64,000 bases of DNA, taken from NCBI GenBank assembly GCA_955652705.1, contig CATPBK010000044.1, positions 1-64,000 of the forward strand. Direction: 5' to 3'. A program made the position numbers and the translations under genes. Below the pieces are notes generated by a model. It was not told the DNA's origin. It did no database searches and worked only from the letters and a program-made list of their open reading frames with translations. This document shows positions 48,037 to 55,180 of this stretch, piece by piece. Within the stretch, counting starts at the first letter, position 1, and each line of letters starts with the position of its first letter. Origin of the DNA: Candidatus Dormiibacterota bacterium. GTDB lineage: Bacteria; Chloroflexota; Dormibacteria; Dormibacterales; Dormibacteraceae.

Positions 48037-49101
48037 TTGAACCTCCCGAACCTGCTGACCCTGAGCCGGCTGGCGGCCATCCCCGTCCTGATGGCCCTCC
48101 TCCTGGTGCACTTTGCGAACCACGACCAGATCGCCGCGGCCGTCTTCCTGCTCTTCTCGCTGACGGACACCCTGGACGGTCAGCTCGCCCGCCGGCGGGG
48201 CGACGTGACCGAGCTCGGCAAGTTCCTCGACCCCCTGGCGGACAAGCTCTTCATCCTCTCCGTGCTGGCCGTCCTGGTGCAGGAGAGCCTGCTGCCGGCG
48301 TGGGTGGCGATCGTCATCCTCGGTCGGGAGCTGTTGATTACGATCCTCCGCTCGGTGGGGCTCGGCCAGGGCCGCGTGATCGCAGCCAGCGGCCTCGGCA
48401 AGACCAAGACGGTGAGCCAGATGGCGGCCGTCCTGCTGGTGATCCTGGCCCGTCCCTACCCGGTCCTGCATCCGCTGGCGACCCTGGCGGTGGCGCTGAC
48501 CGTGGTGGTAACCGTTTACAGCGGGCTCGATTACCTGTGGCGGTTCCGGTTCGTCCTCTCCGGGAGACCACCCCGTCCGGCGCTGGAGCCGCTGCCGATA
48601 GGCGGCGGCAGGTCGGACGGCCACGTCGCCCGCCGGCTGGGCGAGCGGCTGCTGGAGGCCAACTTGAAGCTGGCGGTCGCCGAGTCGTGCACCGGCGGCA
48701 TGCTCGCCGCCGCCCTGACCGAGATGTCGGGCAGCTCGCGCTACTTCGAGGGTGGCGTGGTCCCCTACTCGAACGAGCTGAAGGAGAGGCTGCTCGGCGT
48801 GACGGCCGAGCTCCTCCGGACGCGCGGAGCGGTGAGCGCCGAGGTCGCCGCCGCCATGGCCGAGGGGGCCCGGACGCGCCTGGGGGCGGACCTCGCCATC
48901 TCGGTGACGGGCATCGCCGGACCCGATGCGGACGGCTCCGACAAACCCGTGGGTCTGACGTTCATAGGCGTGGCCGCGCAGGGCCTGCTCACGGTCAAGC
49001 AGTTCAATTGGAAAGGCAACCGGGCGGAGAACCGTCGCCAGAGCGTCGACGCCGCCCTCCAGCTCGGGCTGGATGCGATCGACCAGGTGAAGAAGACTTG
49101 A
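48037..49101 (+). CDS. PgsA-CinA fusion: phosphatidylglycerophosphate synthase + nicotinamide-nucleotide amidase domain
   Basis: 354 residues joining two usually separate neighbours. Residues 1-175: CDP-alcohol phosphatidyltransferase with the motif D-x2-DG-x2-AR-x8-G-x3-D-x3-D in TDTLDGQLARRRGDVTELGK and FLDPLADK, and about five helices; it makes phosphatidylglycerol phosphate. Residues about 195-354: CinA C-terminal (PncC) domain, VAESCTGGMLAAALTEMSGSS, YSNELKERLLGV, ISVTGIAGPDADGSDKPVG, which deamidates nicotinamide mononucleotide. pgsA-cinA-recA is a common order, here fused. TTG start. Confidence 0.9.
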   Translation: MNLPNLLTLSRLAAIPVLMALLLVHFANHDQIAAAVFLLFSLTDTLDGQLARRRGDVTELGKFLDPLADKLFILSVLAVLVQESLLPAWVAIVILGRELLITILRSVGLGQGRVIAASGLGKTKTVSQMAAVLLVILARPYPVLHPLATLAVALTVVVTVYSGLDYLWRFRFVLSGRPPRPALEPLPIGGGRSDGHVARRLGERLLEANLKLAVAESCTGGMLAAALTEMSGSSRYFEGGVVPYSNELKERLLGVTAELLRTRGAVSAEVAAAMAEGARTRLGADLAISVTGIAGPDADGSDKPVGLTFIGVAAQGLLTVKQFNWKGNRAENRRQSVDAALQLGLDAIDQVKKT

Positions 49102-49126
49102 CTCCACGAACAATTGTTCGTATGGT
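49098..49126 (+). promoter_or_regulatory. recA promoter with LexA (SOS) box in the spacer
   Basis: TTGACT (49098-49103), 17-nt spacer, TATGGT (49121-49126). The perfect palindrome CGAACAATTGTTCG (49107-49120) fills the spacer, so LexA binding would occlude RNA polymerase. The box is the Gram-positive type CGAAC-N4-GTTCG. The mRNA leader is about 75 nt. Confidence 0.88.
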
Positions 49127-49207
49127 TGGCCGACTCTGCTTTACAGACCCGCTTGATCTTGCACCCGCACCGGTACAAGACTTGCTGCACTTAAATTCTT
49201 GGAGAGG

Positions 49208-50290
49208 ATGACGAAGTTGGACAACAAAGAAAAAGCGCTCAGCACCGCGGTCGCGCAGATCAAGAAGGAGCACGGAGAAGGCGCGATCATGTTTCTCGGA
49301 GAGGCGGCGAAGCAGCGTGAGGTCCTGGTCATACCGACCGGAGCCCTTCCGCTCGACTTGGCGCTCGGAGTGGGGGGGATCCCGCGAGGCAGGGTCGTGG
49401 AGATCTACGGCCCCGAGTCGGCGGGCAAGACCACGCTTGCGCTGCACGTGATCGCCGAGGCGCAAAAGCTCGGTGGGGTGGCGGCTTTCGTCGACGCCGA
49501 GCACGCCCTCGATCCCATCTACGCGGCCCGCATCGGGGTCAAGATCGACGAGCTCCTGATCAGCCAGCCCGACACTGGAGAGCAGGCGCTCGAGATCGTC
49601 GAGGTGCTGGTCCGGAGCAACGCCGTCGACGTGGTCGTCATCGACTCGGTCGCGGCCCTGGTCCCCAAGGCCGAGATCGAGGGTGACATGGGCGACTCGC
49701 ACATGGGACTCCAGGCTCGCCTGATGTCGCAGGCAATGCGCAAGCTGACCGCCTTCATCTCCAAGTCCAACTGCTCAGTGATCTTCCTGAACCAGCTCCG
49801 TGAGAAGGTCGGGATCATGTTCGGCAACCCGGAGACGCAGCCGGGCGGCCGGGCGCTCAAGTTCTACTCATCCATCCGCCTGGACATCCGCAAGGTCGAG
49901 GTGATCAAGTCCGGGCTCGACTCGATCGGCGCGCGCGTCAAGGTGAAGGTCGTCAAGAACAAGGTCGCGCCGCCGTTCCGCTCGGCCGAGTTCGACATCC
50001 TGGCCGACGGCATCTCCCGCGAGGGCGCCATCATCGACGCTGCGATCGAGCACGGGATCGTCGACAAGAGCGGCTCCTGGCTGTCCTACGGCGACGCCCG
50101 GCTGGGCCAAGGCCGCGAGGGCGTGCGCAACTACCTGCGCGAGAACCCGTCGCTGGCGGCCGAAATCGAAGGCAAGGTGCGGGCCAAGGTGGCCGATGCG
50201 GCCGCCCCGCTCGCGAGCGGATCCAATGGAGCCCGGCCTGCCGCGGCCCCGAGCGACCAGGAGACAGAAGGAGCCCCGGTCGAGCTCTGA
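49208..50290 (+). CDS. recA: Recombinase RecA
   Basis: Forms filaments on single-stranded DNA for strand exchange and LexA self-cleavage. Walker [25 protein letters not shown]-type [65 protein letters not shown]-terminal domain to about 325, then an Ala/Pro/Ser tail. ATG 49208 abuts GGAGAGG too closely; TTG at 49217 (9 nt after [22 protein letters not shown]) is probably the true start and matches the family N-terminus. Confidence 0.97.
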   Translation: MTKLDNKEKALSTAVAQIKKEHGEGAIMFLGEAAKQREVLVIPTGALPLDLALGVGGIPRGRVVEIYGPESAGKTTLALHVIAEAQKLGGVAAFVDAEHALDPIYAARIGVKIDELLISQPDTGEQALEIVEVLVRSNAVDVVVIDSVAALVPKAEIEGDMGDSHMGLQARLMSQAMRKLTAFISKSNCSVIFLNQLREKVGIMFGNPETQPGGRALKFYSSIRLDIRKVEVIKSGLDSIGARVKVKVVKNKVAPPFRSAEFDILADGISREGAIIDAAIEHGIVDKSGSWLSYGDARLGQGREGVRNYLRENPSLAAEIEGKVRAKVADAAAPLASGSNGARPAAAPSDQETEGAPVEL

Positions 50291-50735
50291 CCCGGGTCCC
50301 GGCGCCTACGACGTCGGGATGCGACTCCTGGCGGTGAGGCCGCATTCGACGGCCGAGCTGCGCCGCAAGCTGGCGCGGCGGGGCTTCGCAGCGGACGACG
50401 TTCAGGCCACACTGACGCGACTTCTCGAACGCGGCTACCTGGACGACGCCGCTTACTCCCGGGCCCTGGTCAGGCGACGGGCGGAGAGCCGGGGCGCCCG
50501 CGCGATCGGAGCCGAGCTCTTCGCGAAGGGCATCGGCCGGGAGGTCGCCGGCGCGGCCCTGGCTGGTCTCGACCGCCTAGTGGAGCTGGAGGCGGCCGAA
50601 CGCCTCGTCCGCCGGCTTGGTCGCGGACTCGCCGGAAATGAGCTCCTGCAGTCGGTCGGCCCGAAGCTGCTGCGCCGAGGCTTTGCGCCTCACCTCGTTC
50701 GGGAGGCCTGCCGCAGGGCCGACCGGCCGGGGTAG
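50226..50735 (+). CDS. recX: Regulatory protein RecX
   Basis: Modulates RecA filaments. About 169 residues with three-helix repeats: [52 protein letters not shown] split across the first two repeats, then a shortened third repeat ending [21 protein letters not shown] 50226 lies within the recA 3' end (another frame); its first 30 or so residues are basic and not conserved. The recA-recX-rny order is typical of Gram-positive-type genomes. Confidence 0.9.
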   Translation: MEPGLPRPRATRRQKEPRSSSDPGPGAYDVGMRLLAVRPHSTAELRRKLARRGFAADDVQATLTRLLERGYLDDAAYSRALVRRRAESRGARAIGAELFAKGIGREVAGAALAGLDRLVELEAAERLVRRLGRGLAGNELLQSVGPKLLRRGFAPHLVREACRRADRPG

Positions 50736-51077
50736 TCGGCGTTAAGTGGACGGTAGCGGCGGAAAGACGGGCGTCCGACCTCCCAGGCCGCCGGGCGCCC
50801 CATCGGCCGCTGATGCCTTTGTCGAGGGGCCCGGCGCGCGTCGTCACGCATCTCTGGATGCGCTGCCTAGCGCGCCACCCCATCCTCGGCACCGACGGCC
50901 TGGACGGCCGGCCTTCGGCCCCTTGGGCCGCTACGCCTTCCGCCGCAACCGTCCACTAGAATTCGAGAGTCCGTTTCAGCTCCGCTGAGCGGTCTTCAAG
51001 TGTCCTGACCCCGCGCCGGGCCCACGCCCTGCGCCGGTTGAGCACCTTCACAACCGAATACGAGGTGACAGCGAACT
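50736..51077 (+). other. recX-rny gap: family A element plus about 120 nt of leader
   Basis: 342 nt without a gene. 50745-50957 is family A copy 3. The remaining 50958-51077 holds no conserved frame; TTGAGC at 51038 followed by a TACGAG-like segment is too weak to call a promoter, and GAGGTG about 10 nt before the rny ATG is a possible Shine-Dalgarno. Confidence 0.6.
50745..50957 (+). repeat. Family A structured element, copy 3 (recX/rny)
   Basis: 213 nt with ends AGTGGACGGTAGCGGCGGAA and TTCCGCCGCAACCGTCCACT, paired over about 20 positions with one mismatch. Internal hairpin CGCATC-TCTG-GATGCG (50847-50862), then GCCTAG and CACCCCATCC and the conserved GGCACCGACGGCCTG block shared with copy 2. 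Flanked by TA on both sides. Unlike the other copies it begins 9 nt after the upstream stop rather than overlapping it. Confidence 0.85.
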
Positions 51078-52619
51078 ATGACCAACATCGTTCTGGTCAC
51101 GGCCGTCGTCGTGCTCGCGCTGATCGCGCTTGGGCTCGGCGCCGGTCTGATCTTCCTACTCACGCGACCGCGCATCACCGCGCCGCCCATCGATGCGGAG
51201 GAGCTGCGCAGGCAGGTCCACTCCGAGATCGAAGCCTCCATGAAGGACCGGCTGCTGGAAGCCAAGGAGGAGGCGGTCCGAATCCGGACCGAGGGGGACC
51301 GGGAAGCGCGCGAAACCAAGGCGCAGGCCCAGCAAGTCGAGCGCCGCCTCCTGCAGAAAGAGGAGAACCTCGACCGCCGCTCCGAGGAGCTGAACCGGCG
51401 CGAGCAGTCGCTCAGCGACAAGGAGAAGCACCTGGATGAGCTGCGTGAGCAGCTCGAGATGGCCGGGAAACAGCGTCTCGCCGAACTGGAGCGGGTCGCC
51501 AACATGACCCGCCAGGAAGCGCAAGGCGTCCTCATGAGCGAGCTCGAGCAGGAGCTTCGCAACGAGATCGCCCGCAAGGTCCGGGAGGCCGACCTGGCCG
51601 CCCGCGACGAAAGCGAGAAGCGGGCGCGCAAGATCGTAACCGAGGTAATCCAGCGGGTGGCCGCCGACCAGACGGCGGAAACTTCCGTTTCCGTCCTGCC
51701 GCTGCCGTCAGAGGATATGAAGGGCAGGATCATCGGGCGGGAGGGTCGGAACATCCGAGCGCTCCAGCAAGCGACCGGGATCGACATCATCGTCGACGAC
51801 ACCCCCGAGGCCGTGATCATCAGCGGCTTCGACCCGGTCCGGCGGGAAGTCGCCCGCGCCACCTTGAACAAGCTCATCGTCGACGGCCGGATCCATCCGG
51901 CCCGCATCGAAGAAACCGTCGTCAAGGCTCGCCAGGAAGTCCAGCAGCGGATCAAAGAGGAGGGCGAAGCAGCCGTCCTCGAGGTCGGTCTGCAGGGGCT
52001 GCACCCCGAGGTGGTCCGCCACCTGGGGATCCTCCGCTTCCGGACCAGCTACGGGCAGCAGGTCCTGAGCCATTCAAAGGAGGTCGCCCACCTCGCCGCC
52101 ATGATGGCGAGCGAGATCGGGGCCGACGTTCGCATCTCGAAGATGTCTGGACTGCTCCACGACATCGGTAAAGCGATCGACCATGAGGTCGAGGGATCAC
52201 ACGCCGTGATCGGCGCCGACCTCCTCCAGCGCCACGGCGTGCCCGCGCCGGTGGTGCACGCGGTGCGGGCCCACCACTACGACGAGGAGCCGCACACGCT
52301 CGAGGCTCTCCTCCTGATCGCGGCGGACGCCATCTCGGCGGCACGGCCGGGAGCCCGCCGGGAAACCCTCGAGGCCTACATCAAGCGCCTCGAGAAGCTC
52401 GAGGAGATCGCCAACTCGTTCGAAGGCGTCGAGCAGAGCTACGCGATCCAGGCCGGACGCGAGGTCCGGATCCTGGTCAAGCCGGACTCGATCGACGACA
52501 CTCAGGCTCAGCTCATGGCTCGCGACATCGCGAACCGCATCGAGCGCGAGCTCAGCTACCCGGGCCAGATCCGGGTCACTGTCGTCCGCGAAACGCGCGC
52601 TATCGAGTACGCAAAGTGA
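51078..52619 (+). CDS. rny: Ribonuclease Y
   Basis: Membrane-anchored endoribonuclease that initiates mRNA decay. 513 residues: N-terminal helix (about 3-30), long coiled coil (about 40-200, very rich in E/K/R), KH domain ([20 protein letters not shown]), HD domain with [19 protein letters not shown] and the metal-binding [18 protein letters not shown], and the C-terminal [23 protein letters not shown] at 51078. With RNase J (42166) and PNPase it completes a Gram-positive-type degradosome set. Confidence 0.96.
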   Translation: MTNIVLVTAVVVLALIALGLGAGLIFLLTRPRITAPPIDAEELRRQVHSEIEASMKDRLLEAKEEAVRIRTEGDREARETKAQAQQVERRLLQKEENLDRRSEELNRREQSLSDKEKHLDELREQLEMAGKQRLAELERVANMTRQEAQGVLMSELEQELRNEIARKVREADLAARDESEKRARKIVTEVIQRVAADQTAETSVSVLPLPSEDMKGRIIGREGRNIRALQQATGIDIIVDDTPEAVIISGFDPVRREVARATLNKLIVDGRIHPARIEETVVKARQEVQQRIKEEGEAAVLEVGLQGLHPEVVRHLGILRFRTSYGQQVLSHSKEVAHLAAMMASEIGADVRISKMSGLLHDIGKAIDHEVEGSHAVIGADLLQRHGVPAPVVHAVRAHHYDEEPHTLEALLLIAADAISAARPGARRETLEAYIKRLEKLEEIANSFEGVEQSYAIQAGREVRILVKPDSIDDTQAQLMARDIANRIERELSYPGQIRVTVVRETRAIEYAK

Positions 52620-52620
52620 A

Positions 52621-52740
52621 AATGCCTGGGGGTACCCCGATGGTTCCCTCAGGGAACCCCTTCCGCTCGGCACGCCATAAGGCATCGATTAGTACAACTC
52701 AATCGGCCGGGATAAACCCGGCCTACGCACGACGTCTCAA
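52621..52740 (+). other. Structured 3' region of rny, unknown RNA
   Basis: Several hairpins in series before the terminator: ATGCCT (52622-52627)/AGGCAT closing a domain that holds GGGGTACCCC and GGTTCCC-TCA-GGGAACC, then CGATT/AATCG, then GGCCGGG-ATAAA-CCCGGCC (52704-52722). Read on the - strand, GTTGTACTAATCGATGCC and the preceding bases resemble the extreme 3' end of 23S rRNA, but only over a short span. Confidence 0.45.
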
Positions 52741-52747
52741 GTAAGGA

Positions 52748-52783
52748 AAAGGGGATCCCGCTCGCGGGGTCCCCTTTGTTTTT
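52748..52783 (+). terminator. Strong intrinsic terminator after rny
   Basis: 13-bp stem AAAGGGGATCCCG (52748-52760)/CGGGGTCCCCTTT (52765-52777) with one G-U pair and loop CTCG, followed by T5 at 52779-52783. Ends the recA-recX-rny unit. Confidence 0.93.
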
Positions 52784-52803
52784 GATCACTAGACTGAGCG
52801 GCT

Positions 52804-53592
52804 GTGCCGGACCCCTTCAAGCTCTTGTTCGTCGCCGACGTCGTCGGCAAGCCGGGCCGTGAGGCACTCACCGCGATCCTCCCCGAGCTGAAGCGGGAGT
52901 TCCGGCCGAGTCTCGTGATCGTCAACGGTGAGAACTCTGCCGGCGGCTTCGGGCTCACCGCCGCCACCATCCAAGAGATGAAGTCGGCGGGCGCCGAAGT
53001 CATCACGACCGGCAACCACGTCTTCGACCAGCGGGACTTCGTTCCGGTCCTGCCGGAGCAGGACCGCGTGCTCAGGCCGGCCAACTACCCGCCCGGCGCG
53101 CCTGGCGTCGGCCACTGCCTCGTCGATGCCGACGGCGAGAAGGTGCTCGTTCTGAACCTCATGGGCCGGCTCTTCATGACCGACACCGACGACCCTTTCC
53201 GAGCCGCCGACGCGATCCTGGCCGGCGCACCGGAGCACAAGATCTCGATCTGCGACATGCATGGCGAGGCGACTTCCGAGAAGATCGCGATGGGCTGGTA
53301 TCTGGACGGCCGGGTGAGCGCCGTCGTGGGCACGCACACTCACGTGGCGACCGCCGACAGTCGCATCCTGCCTGGCGGTACCGCCTATGTCAGCGACGTC
53401 GGCATGGTGGGTCCCCGCGACAGCGTTATCGGCATGGAGGTGAAGGGAGTTCTACGCCGGTTTCTGACCGGCGTCCCCCAGCGCTGGAAGGTCGCAGATG
53501 GACCCGTGACATTCAATTCGGTATTGATTACGATTGACAGGCTCACGGGCCGGGCCTTAACGATCCAGCGCATCGATCGAGAACACAAGTGA
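52804..53592 (+). CDS. ymdB: YmdB-family metallophosphoesterase
   Basis: TIGR00282 cyclic-nucleotide phosphodiesterase-type enzyme, 262 residues. KLLFVADVVGKPGREAL, metal-binding VNGENSAGGFGLT, ITTGNHVFDQRD, DMHGEATSEKIAMGWYLDGR and VGTHTHVATADSRILPGGTAYVSD. In Bacillus it controls late adaptive responses and follows rny and precedes spoVS, as here. GTG 8 nt after TAGACT (52790-52795), so probably leaderless from its own promoter just past the terminator. Confidence 0.94.
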   Translation: MPDPFKLLFVADVVGKPGREALTAILPELKREFRPSLVIVNGENSAGGFGLTAATIQEMKSAGAEVITTGNHVFDQRDFVPVLPEQDRVLRPANYPPGAPGVGHCLVDADGEKVLVLNLMGRLFMTDTDDPFRAADAILAGAPEHKISICDMHGEATSEKIAMGWYLDGRVSAVVGTHTHVATADSRILPGGTAYVSDVGMVGPRDSVIGMEVKGVLRRFLTGVPQRWKVADGPVTFNSVLITIDRLTGRALTIQRIDREHK

Positions 53593-53608
53593 CGTGGGGG
53601 TTTCAGCA

Positions 53609-53893
53609 ATGACCGGGGAGGGGCGCGCGCCAGTGGAGATCCTGAAGGTCTCCGCGACGTCGAAGCCTGTCGCGGTGGCTGGCGCGATCGCGGGCGTCAT
53701 CCGCAGCGCGTCCCGGGTTGAAGTCCAGGCCATCGGCGCCGGCGCTATCAACCAGGCCGTGAAGGCCATCGCCATCAGCCGAGGCTACGTGGCTCCCGGC
53801 GGACTCGACATCGTCTGCATCCCCTCGTTCATCGACATTTCGATCGATGGCGAGGAGAGGACGGGCATCCGCCTCCTGGTCGAGGTCCGCTGA
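53609..53893 (+). CDS. spoVS: Stage V sporulation protein S-like (SpoVS)
   Basis: Small Alba-like putative nucleic-acid-binding protein found in spore-formers and in Thermus/Chloroflexota that do not form endospores. EILKVSATSKPVAVAGAIAGV, VEVQAIGAGAINQAVKAIAISRGYV, GGLDIVCIPSFIDISIDGEERTG match the family across its length. ATG at 53609 gives 94 residues; an upstream GTG 53594 is possible. Its stop forms CTGA with the proposed miaB start. The conserved block ymdB-spoVS-miaB suggests co-expression. Confidence 0.95.
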   Translation: MTGEGRAPVEILKVSATSKPVAVAGAIAGVIRSASRVEVQAIGAGAINQAVKAIAISRGYVAPGGLDIVCIPSFIDISIDGEERTGIRLLVEVR

Positions 53894-55173
53894 AGAACAG
53901 AGACAGCGCGGCCCGCACCTTCCACGTCTGGACGATCGGCTGCCAGATGAACGCGGCCGACTCTGAGAACCTCGCCCGCCGGCTCCTGGCGGCCGGGTTC
54001 CAGGAGGCCCCGCTGGAGCGGGCCGACGTGGCGGTGCTGAACACCTGCTGCGTGCGCCAGGCCTCGGAAGACAAGGTCTACTCCAAGCTGCACGAGCTCC
54101 GGCCCTGGAAGACAGGCGACCGTCTGATTGCGCTGACCGGCTGCCTCGGAGTCAAGGAGGGTCAAGGGCTCCAGGCACGCTTCCCGCAGCTCGACGCCGT
54201 TCTCCCGATCGGCGACTACGACGGCTTCATCGCCGACCTCGAGGCACGGTACGACTACTCGCTGGGCGAGCCGCTGCCGGCCGCCGGCCGCACCGGCGTC
54301 AGCCACTACGTGAGCGTGATCCACGGCTGCAACCACAACTGCACTTTCTGCATCGTGCCGCGGGTCCGCGGACGGGAGCGTTCCGTGCCGATCGCCGACG
54401 TCGTGAGCGAGTGCGTCGAAGCGGTCGCCGACGGGGCCCGGGAGGTCGTTCTGCTGGGCCAGAACGTCGACGCCTACCGGGATCCCGGCGGACGCGGCGG
54501 GCTGGCTGCCCTGATGGGCCAGGTAGAGGCAATACCCGGACTCCGGCGGGCCCGGTTCTTGACCTCGCATCCGCGCGACCTCGAGCCCGAGCTGCTGGAG
54601 GTGATGGCGGCCAGCGATGTGATCTGTCGCGAGCTGCAGCTGCCGATCCAGTCGGGCGACGACCGGTTGCTGAAGCGGATGGCGCGCGGTTACCTGACTC
54701 GCGACTACCTCTCCATCATCGAGCGCGCCCGGGCCCGGATGCCCGACCTCGGCCTTGCCACCGACGTGATCGTGGGCTTCCCTGGTGAGACCGAAGAGAT
54801 GTACCTGAACACTCGGCGCCTCGTCGAGCAAGTCGAGTTCGACGTCGTCCACATCGCGATGTACTCGCCAAGGCCCGGCACCTACTCCGGAGACAGGCTG
54901 GCCGACGACGTCCCCGCGGATGAGAAGCGGCGCCGCATCAACGATCTGCTGGTGGTGCAGAAGGGCATCGCCGCCGGCAAGACCGCTGGCTGGGTGGGGA
55001 AGAGGGTGGAGGTGCTGATCGAAGGGTTCGACGAGCTGGGCCGGGCTTACGGGCGCAGCCGACAGGGCAAGCGGGTAACGGTGAAACGTGCCCGCTGCCA
55101 ACCGGGCGACATGGTCCAGGTGCTGGTCGAGGACGCGGCTCCGGGCCACCTCTCCGGACCCCTGGCCGCTTGA
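53890..55173 (+). CDS. miaB: tRNA-2-methylthio-N6-dimethylallyladenosine synthase MiaB
   Basis: Radical-SAM methylthiotransferase modifying A37 of tRNA. The N-terminal UPF0004 cluster needs three cysteines: WTIGCQMNAADSEN, NTCCVRQ and TGCLGVKEG. The radical-SAM motif is IHGCNHNCTFCIVP, and the TRAM domain lies near the C-terminus. ATG 53947 would start after the first cluster cysteine; no ATG, GTG or TTG precedes it in frame. CTG 53890 overlaps the spoVS stop (CTGA) and gives MKNRDSAARTFHVWTIGCQM, the expected N-terminus. 427 residues. Confidence 0.95.
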   Translation: MKNRDSAARTFHVWTIGCQMNAADSENLARRLLAAGFQEAPLERADVAVLNTCCVRQASEDKVYSKLHELRPWKTGDRLIALTGCLGVKEGQGLQARFPQLDAVLPIGDYDGFIADLEARYDYSLGEPLPAAGRTGVSHYVSVIHGCNHNCTFCIVPRVRGRERSVPIADVVSECVEAVADGAREVVLLGQNVDAYRDPGGRGGLAALMGQVEAIPGLRRARFLTSHPRDLEPELLEVMAASDVICRELQLPIQSGDDRLLKRMARGYLTRDYLSIIERARARMPDLGLATDVIVGFPGETEEMYLNTRRLVEQVEFDVVHIAMYSPRPGTYSGDRLADDVPADEKRRRINDLLVVQKGIAAGKTAGWVGKRVEVLIEGFDELGRAYGRSRQGKRVTVKRARCQPGDMVQVLVEDAAPGHLSGPLAA

Positions 55174-55180
55174 CAACCGC

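Noticed and set aside
51038-51060. Promoter TTGAGC/TACGAG before rny
   Set aside because: Spacer about 15 nt and poor -10; not better than chance in this region.
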